From Clarkia xantiana subsp. parviflora (taxonomy: Eukaryota > Streptophyta > Magnoliopsida > Myrtales > Onagraceae): a stretch of DNA of 64,000 nt. Where the stretch lies: the NCBI GenBank assembly GCA_036873135.1, contig JAPTYO010000010.1, positions 27,397,772 through 27,461,771 on the forward strand, in the 5' to 3' direction. Numbering within the stretch: the first letter of the stretch is position 1; each line of letters begins with the position of its first letter. The notes under the pieces are model-generated. The model was not told where the DNA came from. It saw only the letters and a program-made list of their open reading frames with translations, and searched no databases. The translations under genes and the position numbers were made by a program. Shown piece by piece: positions 10,513 through 21,860 of this stretch.

Positions 10513-13500
10513 AAAGGCAAACCCGAGGGCAGTCGGGATCGAGGACGCTCTGGTCGGAGGGATGATAGGCGTTCCTTAAGGAAGGACAAGCGGGAGGATC
10601 TCGACATTCCTCTCAACTGCTCCATGGCGGAGGTACTAACGGTCATGGAACGACAAGGTATCTCTAGATACCCCCCGAAGAAAGATGGGGAATTCTTAGG
10701 GTCCCGTACGGATCGCTACTGTCGATTTCACCGCGCAAATGGCCACGATACCAACCATTGTCGGGAGCTGAAGAAGGAGATCGAGAAACTGATCCAGAAG
10801 GGGAAGCTCAAGGAATTTGTCGGGGATAAACGGTGTCGGTCCCGCTCTCGGTCCCGATCACGGTCCCGTTCCCGATCCCGCGATCGGTCCCCAAAGAAGA
10901 AGAGGTCCGATCCGGAGCCGTCCGGTGCTCGCAAGGAACGACGGGGCACCATTAATGTGATTCACGGAGGGTTTGCTGCTGGAGGTGATACCTCGTCCTC
11001 CCGGGAGGTCTACGCCTCTAGAATTCCTACGGCTGTGGTGCTGGGTAAGAGGTCCCGATCCTGGACCCTGAAAGAAGAGATGGTGATCTCCTTTTCGTCG
11101 GAGGATCTCATAGGCGTGGAGACTCCGCACGATGACGCCTTGGTTGTGACCTTGGATGTAGACGGGTACGAAATGAAGCGAATTCTGATCGACGGAGGGA
11201 GCTCCTCCGATATTCTATTCATGGACGCGCTGGAAGCCATGGGAAAGACAAAGAAGGATCTGAAGGAGGCAAACTTCCCGATGGTCGGGTTCTCTGGCTC
11301 TACCTCCTATCCGCTAGGAGTAATCACCTTACCAGTGGAGTTTGGTAGTGGGTGGAAATCAGAAAGGAGAAACGTGGAATTCGTAGTAGTTGATTCTGCG
11401 GGGACGTACAACGCGATTATCGGGAGAACCACCATCAACCCCCTGATGGCGGTTGCCTCAACAGTGCACCAGAAGATGAAATTCCCGACCGACCATGGAG
11501 TCGGAGAAGTCAAAGGCGACCAGGTAGCTTCCCGAAAGTGCTATGTTAACGCTACCCGGAGGAGGAGGCGAGAGGCCATGACTGTCCTCCAGACAGACAC
11601 AGATCCTAGAGAGGAGTTTGGACGTCCCGCCCCCGTAGAAGATCTAAAAGAAGTTGAGATCGACGGACCCCAGAGGAAGGTGAAAATCGGGTCTGCTCTG
11701 ACTGAGGAGACAACCCAAAAATTGATTCAATTGCTGAAGGAGTTCAAGGAGCTGTTTGCCTGGTCCCCGAGCGATATGCCAGGAATCAGCCCCGATGTGA
11801 TCGTACACGAGCTGAAGATAGACCCCGCAATCAAACCTATCACGCAGAAAAGACGTCCGATGGGCACAGACAAGAAGATTGCGATCCAGCAGGAGGTGGG
11901 CAGGTTGCTCGATGCTGGGTTTATTAAAGAGCTCCGATTCCAGACTTGGGTCGCTAATCCAGTGCTGGTGAAGAAGACTAACGGGAAATGGCGGATGTGT
12001 GTGGATTTCCGTGACCTGAATAAGGCTTGCCCGAAGGACTGTTATCCACTCCCGAGAATCGACCAGCTGGTGGATGCCACATCGGGACATGAGCTGTTGA
12101 GTTTCATGGATGCGTATTCGGGCTATAACCGGATCAAGATGGCCAAGGAAGACGCTCCCCACACAGTGTTCTATGCAGACAGTGACATCTATCACTACGA
12201 TGTCATGCCTTTTGGGTTGATCAATGCTGGGGCAACCTACCAGCGGATGGTGAACAAGCTGTTCGGAGATATGCTGGGGGAAACCATGGAGGCTTACGTG
12301 GATGATAAGCTGGTGAAGTCCCGACAAGCTGAGGATCATGTGCACAACCTAACCATGGCGTTTGAGCGGATGAGACTTCATCAAGTTCGCTTAAACCCGA
12401 CGAAATGCGCCTTCGGAGTCCACTCAGGGAAATTTTTGGGCTTTATGGTGAGCCAAAGAGGAATTGAGGTGAATCCCGAAAAGCTGAGGGCGATTGAGGA
12501 GATGCAGTCTCCGATAAACCATCGGGAGGTACAAGTGCTGAATGGCCGACTGGCTGCAATGAATCGCTTCCTGTCCAAAGCCAGCGACCGATCAATGCCA
12601 TTTTTTGAAGTCCTGAGAGCCAACAAGAAATTTGAGTGGACCGCCAAGTGTGAAGAAGCGTTCCAAGCACTCAAGCAGCACCTTCGCACCCTCCCACCGT
12701 TGGCGAAACCGGTTCCATGCGAGCCGCTCTATCTTTATTTGGTTGTTTCTGAATTTGCCATTAGCTCTGTGTTAGTGAAGGTTGTCGAGGGTAATCAAGT
12801 CCCCGTCTATAATGTAAGCAAGGCATTTGCCAAGTCTGAATTGAATTATCCTGCCGTTGAGAAGTACCTCTTTGCGTTGATTATTACTGCTCGGAAGCTA
12901 AGGCCTTATTTCCATGCGCACGAGATTACTGTGTTGACAAACCAGCCTTTGAAGCATTTTCTGAACCGACCAGATGCGTCGGGGAGATTAGTAAAATGGG
13001 CAGTAGAGCTTAGTGAGTTTCGCATACACTTTGCTCCAAGAACGGCCATTAAGGGCCAGGCATTGGCGGATTTCATAGCAGAATCTACAGCCCCGGATCT
13101 AGAAGAAGCGGGCCTTGTAGAGGGGGCAACCAGGGAGGTCCCGACAGAAGAACAACCAGAGAGGGCAGAGCAATCAGAACAGCCAAACGAGGAAAATACC
13201 TGGGAAATGTACACAGATGGCTCTTCGAGTTCGGACGGATCAGGAGCAGGCTTTTTGTTGATACCACCGGGTGGAGGTGAACCGCTCCGATACGCCTTGG
13301 CTCTAACATTCAAGGCTATGAACAACGAAGCGGAGTATGAAGCTCTTATCACGGGCCTGAAAATTGCTAAAGGCACTGGAGTCGATCACTTGAGAGTAAA
13401 GTGTGACGCAGCTTTAATCGTGAATCAGGTTCAAGGGCGATACGAAGCAAGGAGCCCGATAATGAAGAAGTATCTACGAGAAGTACAGACCTTAAAGGAG

Positions 13501-14928
13501 AGCTTTAAAAGCTTCGACATCGAGGCAATCCCGAGGGAGGAAAACATAGAGGCTGACGCCTTGAGCAAATTTGCCCTGGGGGCACCCTTGGAAGAAAATC
13601 GGAAGGTGCACTTCTTGGAGAAGGTAATCTTATCTACCACCGACCCGACACAGGTGTGTGCCATTGAGGCAAAACCGGAGGAGGAGCCCACTTGGATGAC
13701 CCCGATAGTCGCATACTTAACTACGGGGGCAGTCCCCGATGAAAAAGTAGCAGCCGACAGGATATGTCGGATCGCAGCTAACTATGTGATGCTGGACAAT
13801 CAGCTATACAAGAAGGGCTGGTTCTCAACTCCGTACTTGAAGTGTGTTGCAGAGCCCGACACCAATCGAATCTTGAAGGAGGTGCATGAAGGGGTCGCGG
13901 CTTGTCATGAAGGGGCCCGATCCATTATGAGGAAAGTGTTGAACTTGGGCTATTATTGGCCTACGATGAACAAGGAAGCGACGGTGTTGGTCCGATCCTG
14001 TGACGCGTGCCAGAGGTACGCCCCGAGTATCGTGGCTCCGGCCGCTAATCTGACATCCATCAAGAGCACGTGGCCCTTCGCGCAATGGGGCATCGACTTG
14101 GTGGGACCTCTTCCACAAGCACAAGGTCAATGTAAGTATTTACTTGTAGCTATCGATTATTTTTCGAAATGGATAGAGGCAAAGGCGTTGGCCAGAACGA
14201 CGGGGAACCAGATCGTCAAGTTCCTCCAGACCCATATTGTGTCCAAATACGGGATTCCTAAGGTGGTGATCAGCGATAATGGTCCACCATTTAACGGCTC
14301 TCAGGTGAGGGAGTATCTGGAGGAGTTAAACATCGAGCATTGGACAGCTTCCCTACGCCATGCTCAGACTAACGGTCAGGTGGAATCAGCCAACAAAATC
14401 GTGATGGATGGCCTGAAGAAGAGGGTCTATGCCTTGAAGGGCAAATGGCTGAACGAACTGGAAAACGTGCTTTGGGCTGTTAGAACGACACCCAAACGAT
14501 CAACGGGAGAGACTCCGTTTGGCCTCGTTTATGGCACGGAGGCTGTCGCCCCCGTGGAGGTAGCTGTGGTGTCCCATCAGATGAGATATTACGAGCCTCT
14601 GACGAATGATGAAATGAGACGTCTGGACTTGGACTTACTCGAAGAGAAGAGGCGGGAAGCCAATGAAGTCCAAGCTCGGATGCGTTTGGCGACGGCCAGG
14701 TACTACAATCGGCGAGTAAAGTCCCGACAGTTCTTCGTCGGGGAGCTGGTTTGGCGTCGCAACGAGTTTACCCTTTTGGATTGAATCAACAAGATGTCAC
14801 CAAAATGGGAAGGACCTTATAAGGTCGTGGGGATGCCAGCTCCAAATGCGTACAAGTTGGAAGACCTCGATGGCAGAACGTTAAAGCATTCTTTTAGTGG
14901 CGAACACTTAAAGAAACACCATGCTTAA
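10513..14928 (+). CDS. Tat gag end, protease, RT, double RNase H, integrase polyprotein
   Basis: One open frame apart from a TGA at 14782-14784, probably once TGG, after which it continues to the TAA at 14926-14928. In order: a zinc-binding-like CRFHRANGHDTNHC segment; an Arg-Ser dipeptide run (10837-10890); aspartic protease ILIDGGSSSDIL; reverse transcriptase with DFRDLNKACPKD, MPFGLINAGATYQ and catalytic YVDD; retroviral-type RNase H; a second RNase H starting MYTDGSSSSDG; integrase with zinc-finger His/Cys (HEGVAACH, CDACQ) and D,D,E residues in WGIDLVGPL, ISDNGPPF and NGQVESANK; and a C-terminal KWEGPYKV tail. These enzymes copy the RNA and insert the DNA. All catalytic residues seen are intact. 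The Arg-Ser run is unusual for this family. Confidence 0.93.
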
Positions 14929-14930
14929 TG

Positions 14931-15480
14931 AGAAGTCGCCTTAAGTGGTGCCCGATGAAAAGTCGCCTTAAGTGGTGCCCGATGAAAAGTCGCCTTAAGT
15001 GGTGCCCGATGTAAAATCGCCTTAAGTGGTGTAAGTTATTTATCGTTTGATTCGATGTAAGAAAATTTTATGCCATCAATAAATAAAGAGGTTGCTTCCA
15101 ATCAGAGTTATTCTTAGATTTATGCTAAGTGTTAAAGTCGCCTTGAGTGGTGCACGAGAAAAGTCGCCTTGAGTGGTGCACGAGAAAAGTCGCCTTGAGT
15201 GGTGCACGAGAAAAGTCGCCTTGAGTGGTGCACGAGAAAAGTCGCCTTGAGTGGTGCACGAGAAAAGTCGCCTTAAGTGGTGCACGAGAAAAGTCGCCTT
15301 AAGTGGTGCGTGATTCTTAGATTTATTCTAAGTATCGAAAATACGTCTTAAGTGATGCGCGAAGTTAAGTCGTCTTAAGTGATGCATGTTTCTTGGATTT
15401 ATTCTAAATATTGAAAAGACGCCTTAAGTGGTGCATGATGATAAGTCGCCTTAAGCGGTGCAGATTAGTAAATCGTCTTG
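14931..15480 (+). repeat. Tandem-repeat block downstream of pol
   Basis: At least thirteen copies of a 26-27-bp unit around agtcgccttaagtggtgc. The first group ends cccgatgaa, the next cacgagaa, and the last copies are more diverged. Unit length stays regular between 15135 and 15305. Such arrays between pol and the 3' LTR are known from Tat/Ogre elements and can seed satellite DNA. Minus-strand ORFs across the block are by-products of the repeat. Confidence 0.9.
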
Positions 15481-15633
15481 AGTGTCGAAGTGTCGACTTA
15501 AGCAAGTGTAGTAAAACCACTTGGAGAAGTGCATCGAAAAAATCGGAACTGAGAAAGTCTGATAATTGATAAGGGCTCAAAGGCCCGACGATGACAAAAG
15601 CGAAGAAAATACAAGGACTCTAAAGATAAACGG

Positions 15634-18290
15634 TTAGGCTTGGTCCTTGTCGGCAACATCGGCGGGAGCTGGGTCCACGGAGTCGGTAGCAGAAGGCTCC
15701 ACAGGGTTGGCCTCGGGAGGATCGACTATCGGGGAATCTGCTGCGTCTTCGGCAATTGCGGGAGTACTCCCCCCATCACTCTCCTCAGAAAGAGCAAAGT
15801 ATTTCTTCGCGAAGGGGGCGAGGGAAGGAGACTTGTCAAAATTGATGGCGTCGCCATACTCCAGGTGGAGCTCCTCAACCGCATTGAAGAGAGTGTTCTC
15901 CACCTCCGCACCAAAGAACTTCATAGCATCAGCCTGGAAGTCCTAGACCTCCGGTAATCCTCCCGGCCCTTGGCCTCCGCCTCGACCAGCTGCGCAGGAA
16001 CCCCCGCGACTTGCTCCTCCAGAGCCTTCTTCTCGAGGACCAGCTTGTCCTCAACAGCTTGCCGCTCCTGCCTCAGGAGCCCCTCGAAGTCCCCGACCTG
16101 CTTTTGGAGGTCCTGAACCTTTTGAACAAGGACGGCCTGCTCCTTGGCAAGTTTCCCCCGCGAAGACTTGGAGGCTGCAAGATCCTCCTTAAGCTTGTCG
16201 ATGGCCGCCCGGTCCCGCTCCCGGGACTCATCATAGGCGATGAGGTACCCGAAAAGACGGTTGAAGTCCCCGAGCTCCTACAATAGAAGAAAGAAAAGTG
16301 TCAATAGGCAAACAACCAGATTTACCAATGAAAAGAGAGAAGCGACGTTTTACCTCTATCCGACGCAGGGACATCTCTCTGACATCCCGATGCATAGCAG
16401 TCCGATTCAGGGAAATCGGGTACCGCATGGTGGGCAGGATCGAGCCTGCCAGCAGATGTAGAGCCAGGTCCTGATGCTGGTCCCCTTGTCGGAGCTGGAC
16501 TCCTTGCAGTGTTTGGATTGGAGTCCAGGGGGCATTCACTTGTGCGGGGTCGAAGGCCCTGTAGAAACTCCCATCGAGAGGGACAGGAGGAGGAGAACGA
16601 ATCGTGGAGGGGCACGCCTCCGGCTCGACCCGGGCGGGGGAAGGAGTGAAGTCGTGGATGGGCGACGGCTGTCGCTGCTGCGGAGAAGATGAAGGGGGCA
16701 GCCCCTGAGAGGTTGGTTTCAAGGGAGACTGCCCCGTCCTCCGACGATGACGGAGGGAGCCACCCTCATCGGTCTCCTCGGAGGAGTCCAAGCTTTCCAC
16801 CCGACGAAACTGTTCGCCGGTCGGGGTCTTCTCCCCAGTTGAGGGAGGCGCCCCTATTGAAGACGGTGCACCCGCAGAAGCTTCAGCACCCGATGGAGCC
16901 CCTGAGCGACCTGCACCTAGAGGACGAGAGGCTTCAGATATGTAGTCAGGAAGTTCATCAGGATTCTTACACCAAACAATACGTCGGGAGACATATTGAT
17001 CCTTCCCGCGGTAGTGGTAGTAGCCCGCCTTCAGACACAAGGAGTTTCGCCTCGAAGGATTCGTCTGACGTCAGCAATGCGGGCCTCCCTGGTTGAAGGA
17101 ATCAAATCCTTCGGGACCATCCTCCTATATGATTTAATAGCAAGTCGGAGCTTTTTACCTTCTTCAGCATTCTGGACGTCGAAGAGTTGGTCCAGATCCA
17201 CGCGCTTCCGCTTAGGCTGCTCCGCAGAAAGAGACCCCGACGGAGCAGCAGTCTTCTTGGCAGACTTCCTCTTCCGCAAGGGGCGGACAGCATCAGTCTC
17301 CCCCTGCTTAAGGAACAGATCGGTCAGCACAGATACCCTCTTGGCTGCAAACAGTAAACGAAAAAGAGTTAAAAGTTTAACCAAGGAACCACATTGGAGG
17401 GGCCGTCGAAAAGCTGCCCCCCAGAGATTATATCGAGGAGTCGGATCCCGGCGTTCACCGGGTCCCGCTCCACGAGAGAATTGGCGTCGAGGGGAGTGTA
17501 GGACTCCCCCCATCGGTAGAGCTGGATGAGTTGAAGAGTTTGAAAATCTTCGTCGGTGTAGGTGTGGAAGGCAGGCGGAGAATCTGCTTCCACCTCCCAT
17601 CGGGGCCAAGGGATCGAAGAATGTTGGATAAAAAAGTAGCTCCTTTTCCAACTGCTGTTATCGGACCCCGTATCAACCAGGAGTCCCCGACCCTTGACCA
17701 CCTTCCAGGTGTCGCTGGTCCAGCTGCATCGTCCAAGTTGTGCCTTGCTCTACATCGGCATTCGGGGGTAGAAGGCGCAAACCCCCGCCTCGTTGCACTT
17801 CATCCCATAGAAGGTCCTGAAGAGCTTGAGGCTGTACACCCACCGCTGTCGGAAGCAGAGGACCTGGAAAGCATTCCACAGACGAATGGCGTGCGGAGAG
17901 AAGGTGGTCGGATGAGTTTTATAGTGCTGGCACATCTCGACCAGATTACCACAGAAGGGGAATCTGATCCCCGCTGATACTTGCCCCGTAGAGACAAATA
18001 CCTCCCCTTTTCGGGGACGAGTAACCTCAAGGTTACCCGAGGGGCGAGGCCAGGGATACGGGAAACGAGGTTCCCAAGTAGAAGTGATGCACCCCTCTCG
18101 GAGAGCTGCATCATAAGTAGTGTTGGAGATTTCATTCAGGGCATAATCGAAGTTGAAGGGCTTTCTCCCCTCAGAGCTAGATCCGCTGTCTGAAAAGTAG
18201 CAATGGCAAGGAAGGCACAGAGGGATTTTCGGAAAGCTGTAAACAAGGAAGACATGAACAAACAACAGAGAAGAAACCCTTACCAGACAT
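15634..18290 (-). pseudogene. Antisense ORF of the Tat element (gypsy-type transposase_28-like), spliced
   Basis: Read right to left, an ATG at 18290 gives ATGTCTG, then a GTAAGG donor at 18283. A TTTTCAG acceptor ends at 18190, and the frame resumes to give MSDSGSSSEGRK. The next part contains VSAGIRFPFCGNLVEMC, FSPHAIRLWNAFQVLC and WKRSYFFIQHSS, resembling the plant family called putative gypsy-type transposon (PF04195). A basic RKRKSAKK segment follows another likely intron ending in TTTGCAG (17343). A third intron (GTAAAACG to TTGTAG) lies near 16350-16280. Downstream is a Lys/Glu/Gln-rich coiled-coil-like stretch and a Pro/Glu/Asp-rich tail ending in TAA at 15634. Breaks are a TAG at 17752-17750 and frameshifts near 17041 and 15940. 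Antisense ORFs at this position are known in Tat elements; function is unknown. Exon limits other than the first intron are approximate. Confidence 0.75.
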
Positions 18291-18449
18291 GGCGAATGGA
18301 GGTCGAAGGAATGAACTTGGCGTTGCCGGAAAGATGATCGGAGAAACTCAGAGATCTTCGGAATTGCAGGGCTTGAATTCACAAAGAAGTTGCAGAGAGC
18401 TTTTGAGAATTCGGAAACGGTAAAAGTTAAACTGTGCCCATGGCTAGGG

Positions 18450-18466
18450 TTTTATAGGCGAAGAGG
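18450..18466 (-). promoter_or_regulatory. Candidate promoter of the antisense ORF
   Basis: On the minus strand this reads cctcttcgcctataaaa, identical over 17 bases to the LTR core promoter at 9069-9085. The TATA box lies about 160 bp upstream of the antisense ATG at 18290, a plausible distance for a short 5' UTR. Promoter activity is inferred. Confidence 0.55.
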
Positions 18467-18839
18467 ACAGTTGAAGGGACACTTCAATCCGAGTCGTCGA
18501 AGTTGAAGAGTTTTAATCGGGACCGTTGAGATGGAACGTGCAGAAGGGTAACGGGCGTAATGATGAAACAGCCTGAAAAGCACTTTTTCAGAAAATACAG
18601 GCGCGAAAAATCAAGCACGAGTACAGAGGACGTCGCTTCACTAGCTGCTGCATTTAATGAACCGGGGAATCGAAAAGTCCCCTCAGATTTGGCAGTTATC
18701 CACAAAGCATCGAGGAAACGTGAAGGGGAAGACTGGTATTGAGTGACTGTGCCAAGGCAAAGATCCCCGATTCCAATATCGGGAGGTCGGAAGTTGAAAG
18801 ACACGACGAACTAAAAGTCCCTCATGTCTTGGGGGCAAA

Positions 18840-19554
18840 TGATGGGTCCGACTACGACCGTTAGGCCCTATTAACGGTGAGGAAACGGCAAATAGGCCCG
18901 GTGGGCCCTAAACGAAGGCCAAGATGGCCCAGGCAAAGGATCCCGACGAAGGGAGTCCGAGGATGAGAGGTCCCGACAGAGTCGGACTTGACAAGCGAGT
19001 TGAACGCTCCCGATGAGATGCCTCTGAGTAGGCCCCGATGATGAATCCCTGAGGACAATAGGCCCTGTCACGATGACGAGGGGCCCCGAGCGGTGACACA
19101 ACGAGATAACTCTGGAGTCCCCGACGTTAGTCGGGACATGTTATCAGAGGATGAGGCCGAGATACGCGGGGCGTGGCCGAGATACGTGGAACGTGGTTAA
19201 GATACACGGAGCGTGGCCGAGATACGCAGGGCGTGGCCGAGATAAGCGAGATCATGGCCTAGATAGGCGGGATCACACCCGAGATACGCGGGATACGGGC
19301 TAACCACCCCCAAAGGTTCACCAGGTAACTGAGGTACCTCTTCGCCTATAAAAGGGCATAGGTCACCTCAGATCATTTAGGTTGAATTACATTACTTGAG
19401 ATTACTGCTTGCCAGTCCGTACGAGATACTCATTTAAGCATCGGAGAGGGATTCTGGGTCACCGCCCGGTCTATCCCCTCTTGCAGGATTGCGTGGAGCG
19501 AAGGAGCTAGGATCGCCGTCAAAGTCCGTACCGGAGTTCCACCGTGATCCAACA
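18840..19554 (+). repeat. 3' LTR of the Tat element
   Basis: Same length as the 5' LTR with no indel and nine substitutions seen by eye. The polypurine tract cttgggggcaaa ends just before it. The target duplication attgg follows at 19555. Confidence 0.95.
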
Positions 19555-19559
19555 ATTGG

Positions 19560-20359
19560 CAAGTCAATGCACTTAGAATTGCTCCAAACATCCACAATGC
19601 AAGTTGTAGACAGTTTCAATTTTATATGTACGATACAATTAGTACTAATATAATTTATCTATCTATATATAATATAATCTCAATGAAACATATAAAATTT
19701 TGACAAGTAATCAAATTGAAAACAATTCTACAAACCTATTGGTCCACCTAATTCATGAGTTACAATTACATAAGTGACATCACTTTTGTGCCTATGTAGA
19801 CATGCTAAAATAAATCAAAAGCTCATTATTCAATCTTGATGAGAGTTACATTTTTTTTAGTATGTTACATAGTAAAATGAATTAATAATTCACTCAAATA
19901 CTAAAATAAAATCCACATATATGTTTCATTTTGTACTATCATCTTAATATTAAAATAATATTTATATTTGGATAAATATATACATATTTAATATAAAAAA
20001 AATAATATAATTTGAATTTATATATTTGTTTAACTATAAAAATATAATATAATATAATTTGAATTTACATATTTGTTTAACTATTCTTTTTATCACTCTC
20101 ATCCATTTTATTTTGTCAAACCTCTTATTCACTTTAAAATTCTCTTTCATTTACATGTTAGTCAATTTGCCTCCTCACATTAGAAAATTGCAATTGCACC
20201 ATAAAAAAAGTATTTAACAAATTGCACTAACATATGAGGAAAATAAAAAATTAAACACATATAATAAATATGTTAAAAATAATAACGATATAAATATTAA
20301 TAGTACCTATGAAATACCATTCATCTACATATAACACATTTTGAATTAAAACCTTTATA
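19560..20359. other. AT-rich spacer with putative Helitron 5' end and diverged repeat
   Basis: At 19662 TCTATATATAATATAATCTC follows an A and resembles the end at 8438. The part from about 19715 to 20060 (aatcaaatt, ggtccacctaattcatga, gtgacatcacttttgtgcc, ttaatattaaaataatattta) recurs in diverged form at 30783-31078. No gene was recognised. Confidence 0.5.
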
Positions 20360-20364
20360 ATGAT

Positions 20365-21207
20365 TGATGGATATTCGCCCAATTCGGGTTCGTATTTATA
20401 TTCCGGACTTCGAAAACACGTCCCCGATGTCCAAAATGGTTTGGACGCGCGACACACGCGCCCGGACAGGACCTCCAGATTGCCTATGCAATACGGACAC
20501 CTCTGGTTTGCCTTGGGGCAATCCGGAGGCGTCCGGATCGCCTCGGACGACCCAAAATACGTCGGGATCGTCCGAACCCGACGTAACCCGAGTCGTCGTC
20601 TGCAGTGCGCGTGTTCCATTTGTGTCACCACACTAAGTTAGAGTTTTCCAATAGCCAACCTTGATCAAACCAGACGACGGTTCACATTTTCCTTAAAACC
20701 GGCGTCAAACCGCTCAAAAACCGGGATCAGTTCTAAGGTTGCCTATAAATAGGGGACCTAGGCCATTCATTTGAGGGTAATGTCACTTGAGATTGGCTTA
20801 GGAGCTCTGACTTCTCTCTACCTTTCTCTCTCTAGAATTCTCATTTAAGCATCAGAGAGGGCGCAACCAACACCACCCCCCTCTCCGTGCTGGTTCCTGC
20901 CCCGTGTGTAGGTTTGGACAAGCGCGAAGTAATGAGCGCGTGTACCAGGCAAGACACGTATAAGCACAATTTGAAGATAACGTCCTAACACTCTGGGGAC
21001 AGTGCTGTCTGCAACATGTGATCAACCACACATTCAAGCACTTAGCCGTTTTATGGGCCCAAAGACAGCTGACATATAAATATTATAAAAATGCGACATA
21101 TTGACAGTCTGACACTCGTTGGTTCCAACACCCCGACTAAGTCTCTACACAATGATCAACCTGAAGATTCGTCAAGGCCGTTGCGTCCAGCGGTTCAGGA
21201 TGAAACG
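20365..21207 (+). repeat. 5' LTR of the pol-less element
   Basis: 843 bp, starting tgatggatattcg and ending ggatgaaacg (ca mutated to cg at the very end). A TATA box lies in gcctataaataggg near 20741. It differs from the 3' LTR by a segment near 20450 (cgcgacacacgcgcccgg...) and scattered substitutions, so this pair is older than that of the Tat element. Confidence 0.9.
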
Positions 21208-21226
21208 TTTGGCGCCGTCTACGAGA
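21208..21226 (+). other. Primer binding site of the pol-less element
   Basis: tttggcgccgtctacgaga follows the 5' LTR directly. Its first 12 bases from ttgg match the primer site at 9287. Confidence 0.7.
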
Positions 21227-21258
21227 TTCGAACAAGAAGCCATATCGCACCACAAGCT

Positions 21259-21860
21259 ATGACGGGCAATCATCCTCCTCCTGATAGTGTCAACCTACAG
21301 AAAAAGAAGAAAGGACCAAGGCTCCCGAAAACGACGCCTGCAAGGAGTCAGCCAGGACCTTCGAACATCCCCAAGCTACTTCGACCGCTTCCTCAGTGCC
21401 TGCAAGAAGCATGCCTTCCATACAGAACGAACAAGGAGTGCGCAATGCAGTGCACAACGCACCTCCGCCGGGGTCTGAGCACAGACCGCAACAGTTCCCC
21501 TACGGGATGCCTGCAGAGGACACATAACAACAAGGAAGAGGTGCACACCCAGCACCAACAGTCACTACTGCTATGATGGCTGCACTTGAAGAATTTATAG
21601 CTTTCAAAGAAACTTTGAGGAACCAAGGATATGCACCAACTTCTCCTCCACCTCCTCCCCCACCACCACCAGTCAATGGACAAGCCATGCCAGCAAGGGC
21701 AGTGTCACACAACACTATCCGTCAAAAGTCCCCATTCCAGGAAGGAGAACACCATCCGGAAGATGTATTCCAGTATCAACATGGAAGGAATAAGCCAAGG
21801 CAAGAAGCGACGCGCTCATACACTCCCTATGAAAGAGCGCATGGTCAGGAAAAATCATGA
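21259..21860 (+). pseudogene. Broken gag-like leader of the pol-less element
   Basis: An ATG at 21259 opens MTGNHPPPDSVN, just after the primer site as a gag start would. Frameshifts move the sensible reading between frames. Later fragments include MMAALEEFIAFKETLRNQGY, a run of nine prolines near 21650-21680, and YERAHGQEK. No gag core domain is recognisable, so gag identity rests on position and the hydrophilic, proline-rich composition. It could instead be a leader without function. Confidence 0.4.

Larger units (their letters stand above)
8572..19554 (+). mobile_element. Ty3/gypsy Tat-lineage LTR retrotransposon, nearly complete
   Basis: A 10,983-bp element with two 715-bp LTRs and a perfect 5-bp target duplication attgg (8567-8571 and 19555-19559). 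In order it holds the 5' LTR, primer site, gag-pol (9323-14928), a tandem-repeat block (14931-15480), an antisense ORF (18290-15634, minus), a purine tract gggggcaaa and the 3' LTR. A second, archaeal-type RNase H after the retroviral-type one, together with an antisense ORF downstream of pol, is typical of the Tat lineage. By eye the LTRs differ at nine positions (about 98.7% identity), so insertion was fairly recent. One frameshift and two nonsense codons are visible in gag-pol. Its GC content is clearly above its AT-rich surroundings. Confidence 0.95.

Noticed and set aside
15076..15285. Minus-strand ORF across the Tat repeat block
   Set aside because: Pure by-product of the 26-bp tandem repeat.
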